Shown: piece by piece, positions 24,701-30,792 of the stretch
Layout: every line of letters starts with the position of its first letter
How positions within the stretch are numbered: position 1 is the stretch's first letter
Assembly (NCBI GenBank): GCA_009767595.1
Contig: VSDK01013072.1
Coordinates: forward strand, 142,807-206,806
DNA from: Symbiodinium kawagutii
Lineage: Eukaryota; Sar; Dinophyceae; Suessiales; Symbiodiniaceae
Reading direction: 5' to 3'
DNA: 64,000 nucleotides
Translations under genes and position numbers: made by a program
Notes under the pieces: model-generated
What the model was told of the DNA's origin: nothing
Seen by the model: the letters and a program-made list of their open reading frames with translations, nothing else
Databases searched by the model: none

Positions 24701-27700
24701 GATGTTTTTCAGGAGATTTTAAACTTTCTGATTCCGCAAGATGTTTCGGCTCTCTTTGTCGCAAAGAGCGTGACAATGTACCTGCTGAGACTGGCATTGC
24801 CAAAGCAGCTCGAACCTGTTCTAGGCTTCCTGCCCTTTGGATCCCTTTGTGCATAGCACACTCGTAAGCAGTGCTGCTAAATTCCTGGCAACTCCTTGGA
24901 CAACCCAATGAGGGCTAATCTCAGGAGTGAAAGGAACTTGGTTCTAACGCTTATGACACCCCATTCCGACTCAGAGTACAGAAATGAAAAGACTAACAGA
25001 GCACAGAAAATGATGATTCTTTGTCCCAATTTTTGTGCAAAAATCACCTCTGGAATCACACGTGTCAATATTAGGGAACTACAACAAGCAGGTGCTCACG
25101 TCTAGGTTCTCTCCACCAGGCCCGCATGAACCGAGGCCCAAACGTTCATTTCCACACCTGCGTAATACCCAATAAAAGTACGCTCAAAGAACTCTTTGCG
25201 CCAACGCACACCTCTCTTAAGGTTCTTTTTTTGCAATTTTCATTGGGATTATCATATTTGGCCTTTCTGTATCTTTCTGTGCTTTCTTTTTTTCGTTCCA
25301 TCAGAATGTTGATATGCTGGAGCAAGTTCAACCTCTTTTTCCATGATCTAAAAGGAATCTTTTTCAATGCCAGTGCGTTGGCAGGAGAATTTCGGAAGTG
25401 TTTTGTGGGTGATGGTCACTTCTCCAGTGTCACCAGCCTTGTGTCAGGGCAGTACTACGGGGATGTGATCGGCAACACTGTGAACTACCAAAAGGCGAGC
25501 TTTGAAACAGAACTTCAAAACATAAATTTTCATTGTCTGCTATTGAAATTGTGTGCCATGTATACTGTATCTATATATGTGTGCTGTTTGCTGTTTGCTG
25601 TCTGCTGTCGTGTTGTGGTTGTGTCCCGCTCGGCAGGACATTGGTTTCGTCGATGGAGAGTTGAAGTACGTGGCGATTCACTTCCGGAGCGTCATGAAGA
25701 AGCGACTTCCGTTTTCAATCGGTGAGACCCTAAGCCATGCTTGGGCGCACACGGGTGCAGTGGACGGCAGCATCCGTTGCATCACTTGGCATGCGAGGTA
25801 CTGCGATTCGAGAACACATGAGGAAATGGATCGATTCGGAACGAGGCCACCGATCGTGCTTCCAATCGTTTTCATTCGTGGTTGCATTGCTAACTTATAA
25901 CAACTAATGATTGATATGATAGTAAGATATAGTATAATATATATATATATATGTATACAGGCACATTCACTATTATGTTTCGTTTCTGCTCGGGACTCAT
26001 GTGGATGGGACAGGAGCACTTCCTGACAGCCTGCAGAGCATGAAGTTCCATGGCAACGGCGAATTTCAGAGGCGCGTTTTGCAGCCCTGATGCCATCATA
26101 CATCATCATACCAAATCATACCTCAAAGTTTAGAGCAAAGGAAGGGGAAGATGGGGAAGATGGGGAAGGATAAGGGAAAGAATGGGGAGGGGAAAGGATG
26201 GGGAAAGGATGCTATGATTCGTATTCCGTCGCCTTTGGATGCCTTGATCCTACAGTCGCGCCTTTGCGATCTTTTTCCGAAAACTCTACAGGTGGCATCC
26301 GTGGCCGGCGCTTAAAAAAGTCACGACAAGAGATACCAAAGCGGCTCATAGTTACACAGTGCCTAAGCAGATACAAGTTCCCTTGGCAAACTCAGCGACC
26401 GTCACATTTGGGAGATGAGGAATGAGGAGGAGGAGGAGGAGGAGGAGAAGAAAAAAAACATTGTTTGTAAAAAATCGTCACCGTCAAGCCCTCGGGAAAG
26501 TTTGGCAAAGTTTGTCACGGCTACTGGACAAATCATCCCGCGGAACATGGTAAAAGGACAACAGAACATGTTTCTATGCTTAAGCTTTTCTTATTCAAGG
26601 AATATATCTATGTTTTAGCTTTTCTATGCTTTTCTTTTGTTTCTCTGTGAAACGCTCTTTTGATTTTCAAAGGTGCAATGAAGCTTTTCTGAGTTTCTCC
26701 TTAGATTTTGACACCGGCTAGCATCGACTTGCAGCATAGCAAGAGGGCCACTCACTGCATTTTGAGCCAACAAGCTCAATGCGAGAGGTACATTTGCTGA
26801 ATACATATTGGAATTTACATTTAGGCAGGCATGCACAATCACACATGCACAATCAGACACGCACACAAGCATATGATATAGGATGGTATATGTCTATGAT
26901 GTGAAAAAACTATTTGTCTATACTTATATATGTATAAAACCATGTCTGTATTGACATACATTCAGACATACTGAAATAAGCCTTTCAGGAGAATTAGTGA
27001 TTTTTTCAGTTTCTAGTTTCTCAGATGTGGTTTTTGTTTCCAAATTAAGTGACTTCACAGGTACGACATGGGCGAAGAGCTGATTAATGGGCTCTTTTCT
27101 GGAATAGTTCGGAACTTAGCAAAGAAGCAAAGTGATCAAAGGGACCTGCAGACAGAAATCATACTATTTGTGCGAAATGAACGCTTCGCGGTCTTTTCGC
27201 TTGTTGCCTTGATTTTTTCTTGTTCTCGCAGTTGCCAGCAAACTTAGCCAAGGACTTTCGGATATGTAGGACACTTCTTGTCTGATTCTTTCAACACTCT
27301 GAGGCAATTGCAACGCCTATTTCCTTCCTCGTCCTTTTGTGCTCAACGCAGAATATTGCAGTGAACTCAGGGAAAACTCGTTGAAGCTGGAACCAAACTA
27401 GACGATAGACATGCAATGACATGCCATCCATGCACCTTGGCGGCCATTTTTCAATTGCACACCACTCCTGCAGGTCGTTGCCATCTATGCTGTGCTGAGT
27501 GTAGGAGCGATCGTGCCACGGTTCAGCTTGACTTGGTGAACGGCGTTGCATCGGGTTTGCCAATGGACGGATGAAATCTATGGACATGCCTTGATCATCC
27601 TTGACCCTTGTTGCTGTCGAAGAAGCCACTTGTTAAAGTGAATGATGACCTTAGCTTTAGATTGTGCCATCGTACAATGCCGTCGAGAAGTTGTTTCCCA

Positions 27701-30700
27701 CTGTTCTTTGTGCTCCAAGCTTCATTTCTGCAAAACAACCAGCATGAAAGGAATCGAAACATCTCATGACATGGCCCAGGGTCACACCACACGGGCCGTG
27801 AAATGCTGGGTAGCTTGAAGTTCCAAGTTGGTGTTGAAAGAAGTATGCTCAAGGGAAGGGTGTTTCCCCAAGGGAAGAAAAATGTTATCTTGAGGGGAGA
27901 GAGGTGCCAAGAGGGGCAAAGGGAGGTGAGTACCTAACCGAAGCCTTTTTACACCCTTTGTGCATTGGGGTTTGTTACGGGTGGTTGTTTGCGACGTTGT
28001 TTCTTGACATCAAATATGGCAAGACACAGGTAGGTGAAGATCCAAAGATGCTGTTCCTTTTTGCGATCCTTCAAACACATTCACTACAGACTACAGACAG
28101 ATTCCATTCCACCATGTTTCAGCTTTGGGAGTTTGCGAAAGCAACCATAAAGCGAAGCTGAAGAAGCAACTGTTTTCAACTTTTTTACCAAACAGCTTGC
28201 ACATGCTTGCACTGTGTCATAAACGGAGCATGTATGCCTCTTACATGTTTACAATTGTTTACATGTTAACTTTCAGTTTGGAGAATCTTTGGTCCTTGCT
28301 TGGCTTTTGAATGCTTCTTTTCACTGCTTGAGGTGCTCTGTGTCCTGGGCTTTTGCAAAAGTGCCATGGATTGGGATCTTGGCGTCGGCCACAGGCTTAG
28401 CCTTGGAAGCGCCTTTTGGAGTCAACATCTCTTCGTTTAAGCTGCCTAAAAACACGATAAAGAAAATGACAGGAATACTGAAAGGAATATATTTGAAGTA
28501 CTTCATATGTCTTCTCTCCTCTCATCTCTCCATTCATCACTCTTCCCAGCTCAGGATTTCAGCAGTGCTTAGTGTGCTTAGTCAACAGTCAAGGAAATTG
28601 GAAATTCCAAACGCAAATGTGCGCGTTACAATGCTCAGTGACGGCACAGTGCGGCGCCCGCGAGGCCCCATGTTTTAGTCTCAACCCCTACGGGCATGTA
28701 CAGGTCCAAGGGTCCAAGGGCCAGATTTACCCGTGAAAGGCAGTTCCTCAGATACTCCCAACACTCCTCATGCCATATCTCAAGGTCTTTGTGTTGCACA
28801 AAAGATGACTGAAACCCCAGTGTGCCCATTGTGCGTGCACGCCATCTTGGTACCACTCCCTATGCTTTGTGCATGCGTCTGTGTGTGTGTGTGTGCCCGC
28901 GCGCGTGGAAACCGTGCTTTTTAAGAGGGTATTGCCGTTCGATGCCGAAGGGGAATGTATCATCAGCCATTCCCGACGCCCCTTCCCTCGCTTCCGCAGC
29001 ATCCGCCGCAAAACAAGTGAGGGCACAGGATCAATGACTGGAAACCCATGTGCTTTTGCAAATGGAATGGGTGCCATTGGGTGCCATCTTAGTTGGGCTC
29101 GTTTTCGTGCCTTTTTGGGGTTCGCGGTATACCACAGCATGCACAAGAGTTCTAGTTCCGATGTTCAGGACGGCGTGCTTGTTTGGATATGCGTGTTGTC
29201 CCCATAGATGGCATAGCCGTGCATTGGTGGTTGTGTGCCCAGCTCAAGAACAGTGAATGCAGCTATGCAGCAGGCAAAATGTTTTGGAGACATTGCAAGA
29301 AGACTTCATAACATGACCGTCCCCACCTCTGTTCACAATTGCAACAGCCGGCATCCCTTTCTACGATTTCACTCGTTCAACGGTATTGAAACGGTGCTTG
29401 TGTAGGAAAAGTGAAATGAATTGCAATGACTACTTTAAATATTAGCTTTTATCATATATTAGCATATACCAGCATATATTAGCATATATTAGCATAATGA
29501 TGCAGAAATAAATTGTTCTAACATAATTTGTATTTTTATTGCGGAGTTCTCATGAGTTCTCCATTGAGGAGCTTTGCACTTGAAACCTGGGCCAAGGTGA
29601 AGCCATTGCTGGCGTCATTGTGATCGGCTATTCAGTGGATTATGTGGTGCATCTGGCACACATGTATTGCGAAGGAAAGCATTTCGGTCACAACACACGC
29701 CACCCGATTGCAGCCAGTGGTGAAGTGCAACGTGTAACTTCTCGCAGCGACTTCGCAACAATTTGTAGACAGTTTGTTGCACTTTTTAAGGAAACAAAAT
29801 AGAGAAAATTCAAGTTTTCTCTTTCAGCTTTTTCTTTCTACATTTTTCTTCAACTTTTCTTTCCATTTCTTTCTCTCTATTCTACTTCGCATTCTCCATA
29901 CATTGTATTCTCCATTACTCTATTCTCTCTATCTTCCTTATATTTGTGTAAATGTTCTTTTTCTCTGATATTCTTTAGATTCCCTCTCTCGCCGACACTG
30001 ATATCCTTTGTTATTCTCTCTCCTTCTCTCCTTCTCTCCTTCTTCCCTTAGTACTCCTCTTCTTCTCTTAGTACTCTTCTTCTCTCTTCTCCTTCTTCTT
30101 TTTCTCTTCTTTGTACTTTCTCTCTTCTCTCTTAGTGCTTTGCACTTTGCATTTGCGCTGTGCAGGGGACGAGCGGGCAAAGTTTGCCATCCGCAACATG
30201 GGTTCGACCATCTTCGCAGGCGAAACATCACCTTTTGACGCGTGTAAATGCTTGTAATGCATACATGTTCATGTTCAGATTTAAATTCATGTATAAGTTA
30301 TAAGTATTTGGTGTTTTGGTCGAAAAAGGGAGCAGAAACAAAACATGTTATCAAGATGGGTGCCAAACATGCTTCGTTATGTTCTCATATCTTCTCGCAT
30401 ATTGTCATCATTCTTTGCGCGTCAGAAGCTATCGGTAGCATGTTATGCCTTTGATTTGCGTGGGTTTCGGCCAAAGGTGCCATCACTACGGTGCTTGCTG
30501 GCGCAACCATGTTCATTTGCTGGTTCTACTTCTTCATCAAGATGGCGCTTTTGATTTGCGTCACCATCATGTGCCCTCAGAAGGTCTCAAACAGAGGGAG
30601 ACTGCAATGTGATGTGAAGATGTGAAGATATGTTAAGATCATAAAGTGCTGCAGGACTTGTGGTCAATGGGAAGTTGGTCAAAAGCTGGGCGTTCGCCTC

Positions 30701-30792
30701 ACTGCATGCTGCGCAGGTACTCGTTTCTTTTCTCTTTAGTTTTCTTCATGTCTCTCCTATGGCTAGCAGGAGAGCCTCACTATGAGTCATGA
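4317..30792 (+). CDS. Dispatched/Patched-like RND-family membrane protein, at least 28 exons
   Basis: The gene encodes a polytopic protein with two homologous halves, each with a membrane helix, an extracytoplasmic loop and a sterol-sensing-type helix bundle. Dispatched and Patched proteins use this fold to move lipids or lipid-linked proteins, driven by cation flux. Family hallmarks are GIGADDIFVF (helix 4, ion-relay acidic pair), NTSFTTALAF, FFGIAGLDRSG in loop 2, and GYSVDYVVHLAHMY (helix 10). Inferred exons, in phase from 7847 to the stop: 7847-7988, 8221-8295, 8916-9024, 18106-18185, 18546-18661, 19339-19431, 20895-20935, 21117-21180, 21913-21973, 22535-22624, 23217-23273, 23410-23483, 23565-23628, 23879-23934, 24096-24163, 24575-24687, 25385-25494, 25637-25721, 26014-26071, 27061-27106, 27304-27360, 27474-27514, 28333-28394, 29597-29686, 30166-30219, 30477-30570, 30717-30792. 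They sum to 2,076 nt. The substrate is unknown. The 5' end is uncertain and helix 1 was not found. Confidence 0.75.
5715..5732. other. Assembly gap (18 N)
   Basis: A run of 18 unknown bases abuts a GAT trinucleotide repeat, so the gap probably marks an unresolved microsatellite length. Confidence 0.95.
5733..5831. repeat. GAT/GAC trinucleotide microsatellite
   Basis: This is a run of GAT and GAC triplets of about 99 bases following the N gap. It lies in an intron-like interval of the Dispatched-like gene. Confidence 0.9.
5885..6175. repeat. Degenerate pyrimidine-rich minisatellite
   Basis: Imperfect copies of a unit of roughly 16-22 bases resemble TTTCTCTGCTGGTGTTTC. It creates long artefactual open frames on both strands. 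Confidence 0.75.
6180..6700. repeat. TTGA-type tetranucleotide repeat, partly decayed
   Basis: ATTGATTG repeats are scattered through the interval and become nearly perfect between about 6540 and 6690. The left part is an older, mutated version. Confidence 0.85.
6715..6796. repeat. GCT/GAT trinucleotide repeat
   Basis: TGCTGCTGCTGATGATGATG-type triplets end in a clean ATG run of about 30 bases. Confidence 0.85.
6830..7150. repeat. Diverged repeat with TTTTGACTTnCAAAtGnG core
   Basis: The phrase GATTTTGACTTCCAAGCG and variants recur at roughly 70-110-base intervals, usually followed by TTTCGCC or CTTCGCCAC. A similar core recurs at 51515-51750. It looks like an old dispersed tandem family. 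Confidence 0.4.
7847..9024 (+). CDS. Dispatched-like gene: end of loop 1 and helix 2 (three exons)
   Basis: Exon 7847-7988 ends at a GTAAGA donor with one base of a codon. Exon 8221-8295 supplies the other two, giving Cys, and leaves through a GC donor. Exon 8916-9024 then reads RVRLSYTGINEV followed by a hydrophobic DFMLSFISVVLVFGV, the second membrane helix that opens the sterol-sensing bundle. It ends with two bases of a Met codon, completed 9 kb downstream at 18106. Confidence 0.68.
9703..9706. repeat. Target-site duplication, left copy
   Basis: TAGG directly precedes the left LTR and is repeated directly after the right LTR at 16644-16647. If the shared terminal A is counted, the duplication is the five-base ATAGG, the usual Copia length. 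Confidence 0.75.
9707..9823 (-). repeat. 3' LTR of the Copia element
   Basis: This 117-bp repeat is identical in every base to 16527-16643. Its ends are TG...CA with a short inverted terminus (TGTC / CACA on the + strand). It is very short for an LTR, leaving little room for separate U3, R and U5 segments. Confidence 0.95.
9824..9840 (-). promoter_or_regulatory. Polypurine tract of the Copia element
   Basis: On the - strand the bases immediately before the 3' LTR read GACGAGAAAAGAGGGAG, which is almost all purine. This is the expected second-strand primer site. The stop codon of the 3' ORF directly abuts it. Confidence 0.8.
9841..10425 (-). CDS. Copia 3' accessory ORF (ORF3), unknown function
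   Basis: This is an intact frame of 194 codons from the first ATG (10423-10425) to TAA, placed between pol and the polypurine tract. It is separated from the end of pol by about 260 bases. The protein is soluble-looking. It has an acidic patch (DVDEFEDD) near residue 60, a Pro/Ser-rich middle, and a better-structured C-terminal half containing YDQLVKNAPKTPEIAEYLGW and a Lys-rich KSPKGKSPK segment. There is no signal peptide or membrane helix, so it is not envelope-like. I do not recognise a family. It would need its own or a spliced transcript. Its intactness beside identical LTRs suggests it is part of the working element. Confidence 0.7.
   Translation of the reverse strand: MSSRSDMPVLTNDLIQAIRALSESGQLAAVLGQSSGHVPAAEMPGAMHDGSKRRMEEYDVDEFEDDGFSMLSSEPGVNQSAQLPCPPSSKTDMGQTTKAGLPPGVASVSEWGRTMCDLPKMAHYKMSYDQLVKNAPKTPEIAEYLGWILTKSPKGKSPKMDDLRAYLNEIEYGSKGPILMYPGSTVPRVLRPED
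10435..10685 (-). other. Non-coding spacer between Copia pol and ORF3
   Basis: No open frame is supported. On the - strand this stretch would hold any splice acceptor or promoter needed to express ORF3. No clear motif could be assigned. Confidence 0.4.
10686..15311 (-). CDS. pol: Copia pol: protease remnant, methyltransferase-like domain, integrase, reverse transcriptase, RNase H
   Basis: This is a 1,541-codon frame, numbered here from a GTG at 15311; the same frame is open back to 15392. Residues 1-25 hold only the end of an aspartic protease (APLLLGRPTLEALDVKL). Residues about 117-325 are methyltransferase-like. The integrase zinc motif is H385, H390, C418, C421, and the catalytic triad is D448, D509, E545 (exact DD35E spacing). 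Reverse transcriptase has D1061 (LGDIKGAF) and the VDD pair D1154/D1155. RNase H residues are D1310, E1363, D1425 and D1450. A low-complexity linker (770-930) separates integrase from reverse transcriptase. The frame lies at -1 to gag with an 85-base overlap, so expression would need frameshifting or another device. No classical slippery heptamer was seen. Confidence 0.93.
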   Translation of the reverse strand: MIQGAAPLLLGRPTLEALDVKLDFKERMMHFLDSCTPMQTNEAGQLLVDVLQYPSTSSSSTKSAHSQEDMPNMSKSMNEQARDQTGKSSKRKITLKNKECRCLLAQTKQAEQHKSHGIAVAELFSPPRFSIQAEKRGLSGIAFDIKQGYDLHNPKTQAHVDKILDEQNPDLLVACPPCTHRGGWEHLNRTKRPLIETARLIQQSRSEMRFCAKQIHKQLDRGGRFMFEHPWPSEAWHEPCLQSLKRKYGVQRVDMCAYGLECPDTKLPIQKATGLMMSANSSEAKALLKRCPGCPEHRRVEGKLHSGQNVSDYVAEYTPQFVNHMLDASLCHRHHEHETLHVQLQGNPDTSCLAADAGPAPAEEPEEDVSAENNPKIAAALKKLHVNLGHPSNRDMIRILRHSKASQKAIRMAQDFQCSVCMNHQKPACALPAKTSRVTDFNAKVGLDVKYLPGWRPNQRIPCISIVDYATSMHIMAPIFQRENAELIKGVFRDSWVNWAGPPQVLEMDPSEPNTSKDVATFCEGLGIHVQFIAAGSHWQLGKVERLGSWFESIFQRVSDECQPQSAEEFVECVIQTQSAKNTLITEAGASPYQLVFGRNPRVPQDLLQDQPDVVVSEMILSDAASQRANQIRQTARMAVLQCQDDKALRQALRARPRPRRSFVSGDWVYYWRTQKWQEGVLIRGGRWYGAALILGKIGVNFIIAHRKNIIRCSPEQLRLATQDEKAIAEFDDAELLGIKTLLEKGQFPKNQFQDIVQDGMPPDAEIADRSVQQSAAAQSAAEQQGSMRVSPTVSPDGAEDEHMPSPLPSKEELAKRPRTEDYGPIRRVRHWTKSPPQYIRPGELEPEDLQDFLHDVVPSMIEQQVQVSSPRGESSKREASSEPSDRPSHRPRTEESGESAEVEADEELAAAHVQDITTDVSNRDIAEVLLAGFLQKRNQKEISAHGNPVELQTKADESKKVEWQTIMDKNAVRIWKGSKAKEILKHESHRFIGSRFVVVKKCDEDGERIKSRWCLQGHMDPDFADKIHSGKCHSPTLHQLSRALILQILVSRKWSMQLGDIKGAFLEAGSIAERYRPLYAKQPAGGIPGLDPTDVIEVTGNVYGSNDAPFNWYSTFDEEARKVGFEKSQFDCCLYYLRETDGTLCGVLGAHVDDTITGGTGTSYDRAISALKARFPYRKWRVQSGEFCGIQYFQCPVTYEITYHQKEYAQFMRPINLTKTRSRDRESPATDREVSALRAINGAANWLSSQSRPDLSVQTSFSQQCFPVPKVKDLQFANQLVHRARQYSDTEITVKHIPWEKLAIAFHSDAGFNNAKGQKTQAGYVVAFVDQCLNENVSSPWSPCTWRSYRLPRVVASTLAAEAQSYSTASAVAEWIALLLAEAKEGRFDLRGEEQLSNSPVSMQTFGFKLIDSIQRIPIIGMTDCKSLYDNLHSMSSVSTCEDKRVAIDLAILKQCTLRTNLQVRWVPTHLMLADAMTKDHMDPADLLRAALRSGEYQLNDEAVVLQIKKDHRTERSRRKQQQQHTEQQHATRKQHRRSR
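14337..14963 (-). other. Methyltransferase-like domain inside Copia pol
   Basis: Pol residues about 117-325 lie between protease and integrase, where most Copia elements have nothing. The segment starts with VAELFSPPRFS and AFDI, resembling the SAM-binding start of C5-cytosine methyltransferases. VACPPCT (173-179) resembles catalytic motif IV (Pro-Cys), and MFEHP (226-230) occupies the place of the ENV motif VI. A Cys pair CPGCPEH (291-297) follows. The PC motif is suggestive, but the usual PCQ and QRR motifs are not evident, so DNA methylation is inferred only. As I recall, methyltransferase capture by dinoflagellate retrotransposons has been reported. Confidence 0.6.
15308..16465 (-). CDS. 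gag: Copia gag polyprotein with CCHC zinc knuckle
   Basis: This is a 385-codon frame from ATG (16463-16465) to TGA (15308-15310), about 60 bases inside the 5' LTR. The N-terminal two thirds is helical and charged, as in retrotransposon capsids. A nucleic-acid-binding knuckle CX2CX4HX4C is at C299, C302, H307 and C312, preceded by basic residues. The C-terminal 70 residues end in RRR shortly after AYAVGLVSF. Pol continues in the -1 frame across an 85-base overlap. The protein would form the virus-like particle that packages the element RNA. Confidence 0.9.
   Translation of the reverse strand: MTDSDRGLKRFSGEDDDAGKALRRWKTWAQAKMMTMKDLKPSQKGPWLLTLLDSRAWDCCEHITLEQLSAEGGDGILWAALESRFPEKEEQDMMGEALGEAFGLVAADNETMKVWTGRVQEVFEKAKRRANVDFPKAARGWIALNCCGLSEEQKAIVKAKTNGSLDFTEVAKALRSCFPVYRASNPGKKKATGMLQVDILQGDPAEDFDDIEFQEAEAFMVEHGQHVAPLGEDEQPISESEAAEALAVSWKERRQEIAKISKTRQFGHAAHGRFGSASTGGAKKAFKVEIEELKRRTKCRRCGKVGHWKRECPNPPMKPDSGSAQASTAGASSTSNVGYVHWTGDEDDPTGTMLQFPDATFVGSASLVEAYAVGLVSFMGSSRRR
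16514..16525 (-). promoter_or_regulatory. Primer-binding site (initiator Met tRNA-like)
   Basis: On the - strand, one base after the 5' LTR, the sequence TGGTAGCGGAGC complements a tRNA 3' end of GCTCCGCTACCA. Eukaryotic initiator Met tRNA ends CTCTGCTACCA, which differs at one position in this stretch. This is the usual Copia primer. Confidence 0.75.
16527..16643 (-). repeat. 5' LTR of the Copia element
   Basis: This copy is identical to the left copy over all 117 bases. It would carry the promoter for the element. No TATA box is obvious. Confidence 0.95.
16644..16647. repeat. Target-site duplication, right copy
   Basis: TAGG immediately follows the right LTR and matches 9703-9706. Confidence 0.75.
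18106..21180 (+). CDS. Dispatched-like gene: helices 3-6, first sterol-sensing-type bundle
   Basis: Exon 18106-18185 gives YVHTKSSIVAAAGMFMM, matching the family's HTxS segment. Exon 18546-18661 contains EFLHILVIYLVLGIGADDIF, with the paired aspartates of helix 4. Exon 19339-19431 gives LTFQRAGVAIFNTSFTTALA. The next two pieces are weaker. 20895-20935 (VLFGNFGFASSAY) needs a GA donor. 21117-21180 follows a very strong pyrimidine tract and codes a hydrophobic LAPLVCNAQILALMFSY. All begin after AG with G. Confidence 0.7.
21913..26071 (+). CDS. Dispatched-like gene: helix 7 and extracytoplasmic loop 2 (twelve exons)
   Basis: The joined exons read through LVEKFFEKLYIPDPRHC, then helix 7 (VRIYALGFFLIMLGIAFASQ), then LTPPRSEEVWFPGNHM. 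The loop follows with VVTIFFGIAGLDRSGIDVYN, GKPIYDTSFDLTTSE, a Cys-containing SICSKLTDIKC, CFLEDFQQWL, a Cys-containing RKCFVGDGHF and DIGFVDGELKYVAIHF. These follow the order expected for RND loop 2, before helix 8. Six of the twelve exons leave through GC donors. Two of these (24687 and 25494) share the context AAAG|GCGAGCTT. Confidence 0.75.
22882..22990. repeat. ACAT tetranucleotide microsatellite with CA and TA tails
   Basis: About 18 near-perfect ACAT units are followed by ACAC and then TATA runs, inside an intron of the Dispatched-like gene. Confidence 0.92.
27061..30792 (+). CDS. Dispatched-like gene: helices 8-12 and stop codon (eight exons)
   Basis: 27061-27106 gives YDMGEELINGLFSGI. 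27304-27360 gives AIATPISFLVLLCSTQNIA (helix 8). 27474-27514 gives VVAIYAVLSVGAI (helix 9). 28333-28394 and 29597-29686 join as LASATGEAIAGVIVIGYSVD, then YVVHLAHMY (helix 10). 30166-30219 gives DERAKFAIRNMGSTIFA. 30477-30570 gives AITTVLAGATMF and a hydrophobic run. 30717-30792 ends YSFLFSLVFFMSLLWLAG plus a short tail and TGA at 30790-30792, where the family normally ends. Confidence 0.78.
29815..30130. repeat. Long pyrimidine-rich tract in an intron
   Basis: The + strand is dominated by TTC, TCTC and CTT for about 300 bases and ends some 35 bases before the acceptor at 30165. It is far longer than a normal splice-site tract. Confidence 0.7.
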
